A DNA stretch of 40,674 nt from a virus, in the IMG/VR virus record IMGVR_UViG_3300031963_000351, positions 1 through 40,674 of that record; one strand, 5' to 3'. Under the pieces are notes generated by a model. It made no database searches and was not told where the DNA came from. It saw only the letters and a list, made by a program, of their open reading frames with translations. Numbering within the stretch: the first letter of the stretch is position 1; each line of letters opens with the position of its first letter. The translations under genes were made by a program, and so were the position numbers. Of this stretch, positions 24,652 through 30,934 are shown one piece after another.

Positions 24652-24894
24652 TTACTGCTTTATGAATTCAATGTTGAAGTCCTGCTCTGCGGCTTTGATG
24701 TCCTCGGTGAACTCTTCCCTGTCGAAGTAGGTTAAGACCCTGAGGATTTCCTCGTTGATTGTCATGAGGGTTACGAAGTAGTAGCCGTCATCCCTGTCAT
24801 CTCTTCCCATCCAAAGCAGGGTTGGGTTGTCGTGGTGGGCTTCTTCGCACACCTCGGCGAGTTCCGGAAGGTGGTAGTTTGAGTTGTTTCTCAT
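24652..24894 (-). CDS. small acidic hypothetical protein
   Basis: From ATG 24894 (MRNNSN) an 80-residue acidic protein (DDRDDGYYFVTLMTINEE). The start shares its A with the stop of the 29-residue gene upstream (TGATG), supporting this start. Function unknown. Confidence 0.6.
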   Translation of the reverse strand: MRNNSNYHLPELAEVCEEAHHDNPTLLWMGRDDRDDGYYFVTLMTINEEILRVLTYFDREEFTEDIKAAEQDFNIEFIKQ

Positions 24895-24983
24895 CAGTTT
24901 ACGTTTATTAGAATTATTTCGATGCTGTGGTTTGGGTTGGAGCAGAGGATAACCTCTGTCACTTCGCATACTCTTACGTTCAT
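24894..24983 (-). CDS. 29-residue small ORF
   Basis: ATG 24983 to TGA 24894 encodes 29 residues, with Val/Ile-rich strands (VTEVILCSNPNHSIEIILINV). It fills the gap between two genes and is joined to the next by TGATG, which is why I accept it. Function unknown. Confidence 0.5.
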   Translation of the reverse strand: MNVRVCEVTEVILCSNPNHSIEIILINVN

Positions 24984-24996
24984 TGTGTTTTTTTTT

Positions 24997-25158
24997 TTAG
25001 TCTGAACTATCTACTGACCATTGGATGTTACAGGTGTCGCAGGTGTACCTGCTGTAGCACCTGCCGAGTTGTTCGTGCTTCACGGTGTGGAGCATTGACC
25101 GGCACGACTGAACCTCTGCGGGTGTCTTGCCGTAAATGTTGATGTCAAATGTTTTCAT
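24997..25158 (-). CDS. 53-residue protein with CxxC knuckle
   Basis: ATG 25158 to TAA 24997. The C-terminal half has RCYSRYTCDTCNIQW, a zinc-knuckle-like C...CxxC. It overlaps the upstream coiled-coil gene by 14 nt. Likely a small metal-binding phage protein; function unknown. Confidence 0.6.
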   Translation of the reverse strand: MKTFDINIYGKTPAEVQSCRSMLHTVKHEQLGRCYSRYTCDTCNIQWSVDSSD

Positions 25159-25441
25159 TGTCAATGTGTGTTTGTAGGTGAATTACTGAGTTGTGGGAGA
25201 GCGTCATCCTGTGCTTGGAGAAAACTGCCTCCGACAGGATGGCAATCTTAGACCTCAGCAGGGAGGATGTTCTCTTTGACTTCTCAACGAGTCGGGGGAA
25301 GCCCATGTCTTGGTACATTACCTCGTTGTGGATAGAGTTCTCAAGTTGGTTGACCCTGTCTTTGAGCCTCTCAAGCAGTTCTACCTGATGTTCAAGGGAC
25401 TCGATTGCCAGGTCAATTTGGTGTGTTGTGCTGTTCTGCAT
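25145..25441 (-). CDS. coiled-coil hypothetical protein
   Basis: A 98-residue protein with an N-terminal coiled coil (LAIESLEHQVELLERLKDRV). The rest is helical and basic. It starts 4 nt after the 25446 gene. Function unknown. Confidence 0.6.
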   Translation of the reverse strand: MQNSTTHQIDLAIESLEHQVELLERLKDRVNQLENSIHNEVMYQDMGFPRLVEKSKRTSSLLRSKIAILSEAVFSKHRMTLSHNSVIHLQTHIDNENI

Positions 25442-25445
25442 GGCG

Positions 25446-25670
25446 TTAGTTGTTAGAGTTAATGAATGCCACTACTTTATCTCTTGTTCCGATACTTCCA
25501 AGAGCATCGCAGCGGAAGCCGTAGGCGGTCATAACTGCTTGGATGCTTTCATCACTACCATCGGTAGTTCGTGCTGCGTTTACAGCTGCCCTGTAGTTGA
25601 TTTCAGACAGGAGCAGGACGATGACCGCGACAAAGGCAATCACCGAGAGTGCGGGGAGGTGTTTTTTCAT
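25446..25670 (-). CDS. small exported or membrane-anchored protein
   Basis: A 74-residue protein with an N-terminal hydrophobic helix (LSVIAFVAVIVLLL) and a short soluble domain. No lipobox is present. Function unknown. Confidence 0.6.
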   Translation of the reverse strand: MKKHLPALSVIAFVAVIVLLLSEINYRAAVNAARTTDGSDESIQAVMTAYGFRCDALGSIGTRDKVVAFINSNN

Positions 25671-25674
25671 GCTG

Positions 25675-25950
25675 TTACTTTTTGTCGATTAGTATCTTGA
25701 ATCCTTTGTAGATGCCGGCACGATATGACTTGCTCTCGTGCTTGAATATTTTACTGATCATGATAGAGCCTACAGAGATAAACTCGGTCTCTATCTGATC
25801 AATCACTCCGCTCAGTGTCTTGCCTGCTCTTAAGGCGTCAATCACCTCTTGCTTCGTGTGCACCACAGGGTCGTCGAAGTTGCCGGTCTTGAGCGCTTCC
25901 AAATGCCGGTCTGCGATTGCCTTTGCTTGTTTACTGATTCTGTTCTTCAT
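25675..25950 (-). CDS. hypothetical protein
   Basis: From ATG 25950 (MKNRISKQ) a 91-residue basic protein with helix TKQEVIDALRAGKTLSGVID. An upstream in-frame start would add low-complexity K/Q/N residues. Function unknown. Confidence 0.6.
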   Translation of the reverse strand: MKNRISKQAKAIADRHLEALKTGNFDDPVVHTKQEVIDALRAGKTLSGVIDQIETEFISVGSIMISKIFKHESKSYRAGIYKGFKILIDKK

Positions 25951-26047
25951 TTTATTTTGTTTGTTTTGTTTCTTAGATAAAGGGAGTGCGAGCCGTTGCC
26001 GCTCCTCCCTTCTTTGCATTTACGAGCATCAGGTTGAGCACCTGATA

Positions 26048-26106
26048 GAACAAGGGCGGGAGTCGAACCCGCCAATGAACCAAGCCGTGTGGCCGTATCA
26101 CTTGTT
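26048..26106 (-). tRNA. D-arm-less tRNA-like element
   Basis: Acceptor AACAAG/CTTGTT (6 bp plus a T-C mismatch), a 5-nt linker in place of the D arm, an anticodon arm GGCCA-CACGGCT-TGGTT (two G-U pairs), a 5-nt variable region, and a perfect T arm GCGGG-TTCGACT-CCCGC: 59 nt in all. The would-be anticodon is CGG but position 33 is A rather than U. No CCA is encoded. Its 5' acceptor strand overlaps the last codons and stop of the 26098 gene. Confidence 0.5.
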
Positions 26107-26562
26107 ATCTTCAGCTATTCGCTGAGATATAATTCTGATGTAGTCACGCTTCTGCGTTTCCGTGCCGTGTCCTTGGGGCATGGGGAGTTCTATCTCCCTG
26201 TCAAGGTCAATCGAGTAAATTGCCTTCTGATTGTTAAGCATCCCGAACTCTGCCGCATCCTGCACGCTATCGAAGCGGCGGGACAGGTCAAGGTACAGCT
26301 TGTTGTCACTCCACCACCCCCCGATGTACACGTCCTCCTGCTCCGCCTCAATGCCGTTCTTAGCGATGAAATTCAGGACGTGGTTAGCAATCATCTCGCG
26401 TTGCAATTCACGTTTATAACGAATGTATGCGGAGGGCAGTTCAGGGATGTACTCATGCCCCTGCATCGAAGCCATAACGCCTGTCGTTGGTTTACCCTGA
26501 GTGAGTGAGTAAGATGCCCCGTTACCCGTAACGAGGTCGTCAATAAATGTTTGTAGGTTCAT
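26098..26562 (-). CDS. hypothetical protein
   Basis: A 154-residue soluble protein of mixed composition with an acidic stretch (GIEAEQEDVYIGGWW). It has its own promoter 24 nt upstream. Its last three codons form the 5' strand of a tRNA-like acceptor stem. No family is recognised. Confidence 0.65.
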   Translation of the reverse strand: MNLQTFIDDLVTGNGASYSLTQGKPTTGVMASMQGHEYIPELPSAYIRYKRELQREMIANHVLNFIAKNGIEAEQEDVYIGGWWSDNKLYLDLSRRFDSVQDAAEFGMLNNQKAIYSIDLDREIELPMPQGHGTETQKRDYIRIISQRIAEDNK

Positions 26563-26585
26563 TCTGTTTGTCTGTTTGTTTTGTG

Positions 26586-26614
26586 CAAATATATGCAGTA
26601 AATTTAAGTTTCAA
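26586..26614 (-). promoter_or_regulatory. promoter TTG-N18-TATATTTG
   Basis: TTG (26614-26612), 18 bases, TATATTTG (26593-26586) on the - strand, serving the 26562 gene. It follows directly after the terminator at 26626-26665. Confidence 0.7.
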
Positions 26615-26625
26615 AATTTATTTTT

Positions 26626-26665
26626 AAAAAAAGCACACTTCATCAAGCCGTTCGTGGTTGATGCT
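26626..26665 (-). terminator. intrinsic terminator after the 26693 gene
   Basis: On the - strand CATCAACC/GGCTTGATG (one bulge) extended by AGCA/TGCT across a small bulge, then seven T (26632-26626). Confidence 0.6.
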
Positions 26666-26692
26666 CCCGGTTGTGAATCTCTAATTTGCTTT

Positions 26693-26923
26693 TCATACTT
26701 GTTGAGTTTTTAAGTTTGGATAAAATTGATTGAAGATCGTGTTGTACTCTTGCTCGGTGATTACCACAAAGCCATCCCACCCGTCATACATTTTAAGCAA
26801 ATCTTCGGGTGTGTTTTTTTCGGTATCGTAACAAATTACGTCACCTGTAAAGTGGTCAGTCAATTCGGCGATGTTTGGGTAAATTTCCACGGCCTGTTCG
26901 CCAACTAGAAAAAAGTGTTTCAT
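26693..26923 (-). CDS. small acidic hypothetical protein
   Basis: A 76-residue acidic protein with strands and a helix TPEDLLKMYDGWDGFVV. It ends ahead of an intrinsic terminator. Function unknown. Confidence 0.65.
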   Translation of the reverse strand: MKHFFLVGEQAVEIYPNIAELTDHFTGDVICYDTEKNTPEDLLKMYDGWDGFVVITEQEYNTIFNQFYPNLKTQQV

Positions 26924-26943
26924 GCTGTTGTGTATTAAGTTTA

Positions 26944-27021
26944 GAACAACGGGGAGACTCGAACTCCCTGCGAATGTGGTAACCTCAGTTAGTCACACTT
27001 GCCGCACCTTGCGTCGTTGCT
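26944..27021 (-). tRNA. tRNA-like element with 15-nt anticodon loop
   Basis: Acceptor AGCAACG/CGTTGTT (7 bp, one G-U), a shortened D arm with a GG, an anticodon stem GTGTG/CACAT enclosing 15 nt, variable TCGCA, and a perfect T arm GGGAG-TTCGAGT-CTCCC. No CCA is encoded. Inside the big loop TAAC/GTTA can pair, so no normal anticodon is presented. Confidence 0.5.
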
Positions 27022-27047
27022 GTGTTGTATTGCACGTTTGCTTCATT

Positions 27048-27078
27048 GAGCAGTTAAGACGCTACTCGTTAACTGCTC
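27048..27078. repeat. 10-bp perfect inverted repeat
   Basis: GAGCAGTTAA/TTAACTGCTC around an 11-nt loop, in the gap between the tRNA-like element and the 27160 ORF. No U-tract follows, so it is not a terminator by itself. Confidence 0.7.
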
Positions 27079-27159
27079 CCCACATTACTGCGGGACTTGT
27101 ATTGCGCTGTATTGCGCTTTTTTTCGGGCCATTGCGGTACTCCGTTTGTTACTCCCGTG

Positions 27160-27372
27160 CTATTGGCACGGCTCAGGCAAGTTTAACCTGTAACTCCTAA
27201 CCTTGTTACTGACAGGTTGCCGAATGTTGTCGGCCATTTGCGAGCTTGCTCTCGTCGCGTCGTTACCTTCGCGCTCACCCTCTTTTCTGTCAGGAGAGGG
27301 AATCAGAACCTGTTGCTGTCTTTCAATTCTAACTGATATCTCATCAGGTATACTTGCGGGTGACTTAAGCAC
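27160..27372 (-). CDS. possible small gene in a hairpin-rich transcript
   Basis: GTG 27372 opens a 70-residue, charged frame (KSPASIPDEISVRIERQQQ). It lies 22 nt after a good promoter. The same DNA holds GCCGA/TCGGC and CCGTGC/GCACGG hairpins, so it may instead be non-coding RNA. No homology is recognised. Confidence 0.4.
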   Translation of the reverse strand: MLKSPASIPDEISVRIERQQQVLIPSPDRKEGEREGNDATRASSQMADNIRQPVSNKVRSYRLNLPEPCQ

Positions 27373-27394
27373 TCCGTTGTTCCGTTGAACGGGG

Positions 27395-27422
27395 CAAATA
27401 TATGTTTAAGTGAAAGTTTCAA
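27395..27422 (-). promoter_or_regulatory. promoter TTG-N17-TATATTTG
   Basis: TATATTTG (27402-27395) with TTG at 27422-27420 on the - strand. It would start the leftward transcript carrying the hairpins and the tRNA-like element at 26944. Confidence 0.6.
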
Positions 27423-27487
27423 TGCAAATTTGAATGATCGTTTAAAACACCTGTATTATCAAGGCTTTCAGAAAATGTCATTTCTGA

Positions 27488-27566
27488 AACCCGCGTCAGA
27501 CGTGGCCGAAACCACATTCAAAATATTTTTTCAATTATTTTCAGTTTTGTAGGAATGACGCGGGTT
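27488..27566. repeat. 11-bp inverted repeat AACCCGCGTCA
   Basis: AACCCGCGTCA at 27488-27498 and its perfect complement TGACGCGGGTT at 27556-27566; AACCCGCATCA at 27652 differs at one base. Possible operator sites. Confidence 0.6.
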
Positions 27567-27604
27567 GTAGAGCGAAAAAAAAATGAAAAAAAGTTTGACT
27601 TTTC

Positions 27605-27635
27605 TTGGAAGCCGCGTAAACATTGACTATCTTTG
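27605..27635 (+). promoter_or_regulatory. promoter TTG-N20-TATCTTTG
   Basis: TTG 27605-27607, 20 bases, TATCTTTG 27628-27635. The transcript would begin with a GCATTG/CAATGC hairpin and no convincing gene follows, so a non-coding RNA is possible. Confidence 0.5.
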
Positions 27636-28308
27636 TAAGCAACAGCATTGAAACCCGCATCAATCAAGCAATGCAGCAAATCGCTGAATCGGTAAAAATG
27701 GCTCATTTCAGGCCGTTAGGTCACGTTCTCAGGTGATCCGGACACAGGGTAAAACGGGGCTAAAATCAGGTTAAAAAATGGGTGCATTTAAGGTCATCCG
27801 AAAATGGTCCGGAAAGGCCAAGGCCCGAGCGCGGATACACTGCACGCATAGCTCTCCCCTCTCCTCCTACTACACAAACACAAAAGAATAATAGTGTATT
27901 GCACAAGGTCTCCTCGTGTGCGCACGCGTTTGGGCTCTCCAATCTTGTTGTGGCCCAAACTAAAAATTTCCCACGCCCCACGCGGCTTTCAGCACAACTG
28001 CATGAAAAAACACGAAAAAAGGCATGATCCGGCAGCCCTTAAAACAGCCCCTCATTATTGTATTCTCAGAGGTTTTGGCCTCAAAGTTAAAGCACTGATA
28101 ATCAGGATCAGTTTATCTTCCTGCTCCGGCTGAAGACAATTTTATCGTTGGATTCCTATTATTAGACCTGTTTCTGGGCTGCTTTCGCCATGCCGCGCAG
28201 CGCTCCCCAGTTTATATGACCAGCGCCCAGTGTGCGCGATGAGCGGACGATTGCGCCTAGTTTATGCGGGCCAGTTCATATGATCCAGATTGTGGTCTGA
28301 CGTGATCA

Positions 28309-28412
28309 TATGCACGCATAGGATTGTAAGCTATGCACGCATAACACTGCACACTATGCACGCATAGCATCGCACCTTATGCACGCATAACACCATGTCC
28401 TATGCATGCATA
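28309..28412. repeat. five-copy iteron array, 23-bp period
   Basis: TATGCACGCATA at 28309, 28332, 28355 and 28378 and the variant TATGCATGCATA at 28401, each exactly 23 bp apart. The 12-mer is itself near-palindromic (TATGC/GCATA). An isolated 10-bp match occurs at 27841-27850. This is the look of protein-binding iterons. Confidence 0.85.
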
Positions 28413-28652
28413 ATACCGCGCCCAGTCCATGGGATATGGCCGCCGGTTTGTGGCTGATTATCAACGCTTTATACATAGCTGACTACCAAGTAGTTACCAC
28501 TATGTGCCGCTCCTTATGCCTCCTGCTTCCCCGCTCTATATGGTTGACAGCCAATGCGTTACCTGTTGGGGGATAATTAGCTGTGGATCAGCGACTTAGT
28601 GCACCCACCCCATTTGCTAATTCGACTTCGGGAGCGGCAGGCGGCAGTGGTG

Positions 28653-28674
28653 GTGGGGGGGGTGACCCCCACCG
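28653..28674. repeat. G-rich hairpin GGTGGGGG/CCCCCACC
   Basis: An 8-bp perfect stem around a 6-nt loop, just upstream of the tandem 38-bp repeats. Confidence 0.6.
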
Positions 28675-28677
28675 CAG

Positions 28678-28760
28678 TTGGTTTACGTTTTTCAATAAAA
28701 TCGCTTCACTACGCTTGGTTTACGTTTTTTCAATAAAATCCCTCCGCCACAGTTGGTTTA
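28678..28760. repeat. tandem ~37-bp repeats TTGGTTTACG...CAATAAAATC
   Basis: Copies start at 28678 and 28715 with nearly identical 25-26-bp cores, and a shortened third copy (TTGGTTTA) is at 28753. Each is preceded by a C-rich sequence. They lie directly before the promoter of the rightward operon and may be regulatory. Confidence 0.7.
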
Positions 28761-28795
28761 TGAGTTTTCGGGGTTTTCTATGGTTAATTAATTTT

Positions 28796-28825
28796 TTGTT
28801 GTAATTGATTGGTTGTGTATATTTG
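28796..28825 (+). promoter_or_regulatory. promoter TTG-N19-TATATTTG
   Basis: TTG 28796-28798, 19 bases, TATATTTG 28818-28825, then 13 nt to ATG 28839. It drives the rightward operon of basic proteins. Confidence 0.8.
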
Positions 28826-28838
28826 TAAAAAAAAAGTT

Positions 28839-29111
28839 ATGAGACTTGTAAAGAATGGGGATCCGAAGAATCGCAAGGTTTCTGAGGGTGCGAACTCGGG
28901 GATGTCTTGCAGCAAGGATGGCTGTGGGGCGGTTAAGACGAATTCAAGTGTTGGGACCAACCGTCAGAACGTTGGGGGTGCTAAGGGGCTCTCCAGCAAG
29001 CCTCAGTACGGATCAAAGACCATCACCAAGAAGCAGGCTGAAAAGAGGGCTGTGAAGATGGCTGAATACCGGGCGAAGGCTCAACCGAAGTCAAATCGAT
29101 CTAAATACTAA
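28839..29111 (+). CDS. small basic protein, first gene of rightward operon
   Basis: From ATG 28839, placed after the promoter, the product is 90 residues. It is Lys/Arg and Ser/Gly rich (TKKQAEKRAVKMAEYRAKAQPKSNRSKY) with CSKDGC in the middle. Likely disordered and nucleic-acid binding; no family recognised. Confidence 0.7.
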   Translation: MRLVKNGDPKNRKVSEGANSGMSCSKDGCGAVKTNSSVGTNRQNVGGAKGLSSKPQYGSKTITKKQAEKRAVKMAEYRAKAQPKSNRSKY

Positions 29112-29117
29112 TAAACA

Positions 29118-29396
29118 ATGAAAAAGGTAAACAGGGGTAACCCAGAAAAACGAGCTGCCAAGGTGGAGGCTCGTGCCGAAAAGAAGATGACCAAGGCTAA
29201 ATCGTCTTGGAACAAGGCTGAGGCCACGAGAAAGGCTGAGCCTCCAAAAAACAAGACGGTAACCTACGACGACTTCGGGGGCATGGCTCATCAGGCCAAG
29301 ACCAACAGGTTGTACGCAAGGTCTGCGAGACAGGCTGAGAAGGCCCGGGATCTCAAAACCAAGGCCGGTATCATTCGTTCCGGAGGTAAGAAATAA
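29118..29396 (+). CDS. small very basic protein
   Basis: A 92-residue protein, Lys/Ala rich (EKRAAKVEARAEKKMTKAKSS) and mostly helical. It starts 6 nt after the previous gene. Histone-like or virion DNA-associated roles are possible but unproven. Confidence 0.7.
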   Translation: MKKVNRGNPEKRAAKVEARAEKKMTKAKSSWNKAEATRKAEPPKNKTVTYDDFGGMAHQAKTNRLYARSARQAEKARDLKTKAGIIRSGGKK

Positions 29397-29415
29397 TCTT
29401 TTATCCTTATACGAC

Positions 29416-29757
29416 ATGGCAAAATCATCAAAACCAAATCCGCCTAAAAAGAAGGCGAACACTCAGGGTCCTTTGAAATCAGGACCAAGAATGGCTCCGG
29501 GAAGCGGGGTTAGAAAGCTTGATAAACAAAGCCCCGGAGGTTCTAAGCCAAGAACAGGATCTCAATTTGTCCCCAAAAGCATGCCCAAAAACGGACCGTC
29601 AAAGCCGAAACCGAAGCCTAAAAGCGCAGGTCAACAACTCAGGGAGGGCAACGAGGTTGTTCGCCAGACAGCAAAGAGGCTCTACAATGAGTTTGGAGAC
29701 AAGGTCATGGGAGCCCGTGAGTGGATCCGAAAGGATCTCGGCCTGCCCAAGAAGTAA
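29416..29757 (+). CDS. small basic Pro-rich protein
   Basis: A 113-residue protein with a Pro/Lys-rich disordered N-terminal two thirds (KPKPKPKS) and a C-terminal helix (LREGNEVVRQTAKRLYNEFGDKV). It ends with a stop that is in frame with the following small gene. Confidence 0.7.
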   Translation: MAKSSKPNPPKKKANTQGPLKSGPRMAPGSGVRKLDKQSPGGSKPRTGSQFVPKSMPKNGPSKPKPKPKSAGQQLREGNEVVRQTAKRLYNEFGDKVMGAREWIRKDLGLPKK

Positions 29758-29783
29758 GATCCTTCAGAGATATGGAAATCAAA

Positions 29784-29807
29784 AAGCCCCGATTGTAGTC
29801 GGGGTTT
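29784..29807. terminator. GC-rich hairpin CCCCGA/TCGGGG, terminator-like on both strands
   Basis: AAAAAGCCCCGA...TCGGGGTTTC: 6-bp stem with a 6-nt loop, T3 on the + side and A5 before the stem, so weak in both directions. It sits exactly where the start of the next small gene is expected. Confidence 0.5.
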
Positions 29808-29814
29808 CAAGGCC

Positions 29815-29955
29815 GTGCAGAGCAAGATTGCTAAGAAGCAGGGCATCAGTAAGGAGAGTTCCGGGGCTATTTTGGCCTCTGCTGCTCGTAAGGCGATTCC
29901 TGCTGCTAAGAAGGCCAACCCGAAGTTGAAGAACGTTAAAATGAAGAAGAAGTAA
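29815..29955 (+). CDS. small basic phage protein with doubtful start
   Basis: The frame encodes FKAVQSKIAKKQGISKESS and a KKANPKLKN tail, a pattern of small phage proteins usually starting M-x-F-K. No ATG is in frame: codons run open back to the stop at 29755. GTG 29815 is the best available start, giving 46 residues and losing the first few conserved ones. The start region coincides with the hairpin at 29784-29807. It may be a damaged gene. Confidence 0.5.
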   Translation: MQSKIAKKQGISKESSGAILASAARKAIPAAKKANPKLKNVKMKKK

Positions 29956-30074
29956 TGGCAAAGTCACTAGGAAACGGACTAAAAACAGTATTCGGGAAGC
30001 GCAAGGAGGGTAAAGCCTCCAAGCGCAAATCCCCGAAGGATAAGCACGTCAAATCTTCACGAGGACAGGGATGA
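29955..30074 (+). CDS. 39-residue basic protein
   Basis: ATG 29955 shares a base with the previous stop and its TGA overlaps the next start. The sequence is Lys/Ser/Gly rich (KRKEGKASKRKSPKDKHVK). Tight coupling is the main support. Confidence 0.6.
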   Translation: MAKSLGNGLKTVFGKRKEGKASKRKSPKDKHVKSSRGQG

Positions 30075-30451
30075 ATAAGCCTAAACCAAAAGTAAAACAA
30101 GGAATGGTGGTTAGCCAGCGTCGCAAGACCGCTCAAGCTATTCGCGATCCTAAAAAGCCCATGCCCGGAAGTAATTCAACTCACTTGATGCAGCATGGGG
30201 AATCGGGGAAAAAAAAGTACAAGTACGACGTTAACCCGACTATTTTCCCTAATAAAGATGGTTCATGGACTGATTACAGCAATGATCCAAAGGCTGCGTA
30301 TGCTGAAGCAAAAAAGAGAGGCGAGACGTTTGGTTTTAAGCGTGAGAAACGAGCAGAGAAGTTTGCTGCTGGGTCATGGAAAAAGGGCCAGGATCGCAAG
30401 GAGGCTATGAAGAACTATCGTCAAGATAAACGTCAAAACAAAAAGAAATAA
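30071..30451 (+). CDS. conserved-type small phage protein
   Basis: A 126-residue protein. THLMQHG, KYDVNPTIFPNKDGSWTDYS and AYAEAKKRGETFGFKREKRAEKF form an organised, conserved-looking pattern known to me from many phage genomes without a defined role. The C-terminus is highly basic. The start overlaps the preceding stop (ATGA). Confidence 0.75.
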   Translation: MNKPKPKVKQGMVVSQRRKTAQAIRDPKKPMPGSNSTHLMQHGESGKKKYKYDVNPTIFPNKDGSWTDYSNDPKAAYAEAKKRGETFGFKREKRAEKFAAGSWKKGQDRKEAMKNYRQDKRQNKKK

Positions 30452-30714
30452 TGGCAAAATCACCAGCATGGCAGAGGTCTGAGGGCAAGTCAAAAACAGG
30501 AGGCTTGAATGCCAAGGGCCGTGCATCGTACAAGCGTGAAACCGGAGGCACATTGAAGCCCCCAGTCTCTGCTAAGCAGGCCAAGAGGTCTCCAAAGGCC
30601 GCTGCAAGGCGTAAGTCATTTTGCGCTAGAATGAGCGGGATGGCTGGTCCGATGAAGAAGCCTAACGGGGAGCCGACAAGGAAGGCCCTGGCCCTAAGGA
30701 AGTGGGACTGCTAG
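30451..30714 (+). CDS. DUF6321-like small basic protein
   Basis: An 87-residue protein with PAWQRSEGKSKTGGLNAKGR, YKRETGGTLKPPV and KSFCARMSGM...KALALRKWDC, the pattern I associate with DUF6321 of phages. Function unknown. It starts on the last base of the previous gene. The stop overlaps that of the convergent 30711 gene. Confidence 0.75.
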   Translation: MAKSPAWQRSEGKSKTGGLNAKGRASYKRETGGTLKPPVSAKQAKRSPKAAARRKSFCARMSGMAGPMKKPNGEPTRKALALRKWDC

Positions 30715-30920
30715 TCCCAGAAGCACTTATTTTTTTGGTACACCCCATGAATGAATGACGTTGCCTCTTCTGTGGTGACCTCGTGGTAGAATGTTTTTGA
30801 GTACTTCCTCTTGTTCTTACACCAAACCGTACACGTTGTACCACCCCCATCCTTAATGACGGTCATCATGTCCTGTCCCACCACCAGTCTGTGGTAGTTG
30901 TTTGAGCTTGTCCACTCCAT
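30711..30920 (-). CDS. small hypothetical protein
   Basis: A 69-residue protein with strands and a helix (EVTTEEATSFIHGVYQK). Tail-to-tail with the rightward operon. Function unknown. Confidence 0.6.
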   Translation of the reverse strand: MEWTSSNNYHRLVVGQDMMTVIKDGGGTTCTVWCKNKRKYSKTFYHEVTTEEATSFIHGVYQKNKCFWD

Positions 30921-30934
30921 TTTGTAAGTATGTT

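Larger units (their letters stand above)
27423..28795. other. gene-free, repeat-rich region (origin-like)
   Basis: About 1.37 kb between leftward and rightward operons has no convincing gene. It holds inverted copies of AACCCGCGTCA (27488-27498, 27556-27566) with a near copy at 27652-27662, a + promoter at 27605-27635, GTTTGGGC/GCCCAAAC at 27928-27960, CAGTT(T/C)ATATGA-type repeats near 28208-28288, a five-copy iteron array, and tandem 38-bp repeats. Location between divergent operons and iterons suggest a replication or partition site. Confidence 0.6.

Noticed and set aside
27671-27891. two short + frames (21 and 37 residues) after the promoter at 27605
   Set aside because: No ribosome-binding site, odd composition and location inside repeat-rich DNA; kept only as part of the gene-free region.
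27782-28027. 81-residue + frame in the gene-free region
   Set aside because: GTG start, no ribosome-binding site and composition following hairpins and C-rich DNA rather than a protein.
28309-28412. CRISPR array
   Set aside because: Repeats are 12 bp with 11-bp spacers and near-palindromic; too short for CRISPR and no cas genes are nearby. Iterons fit better.
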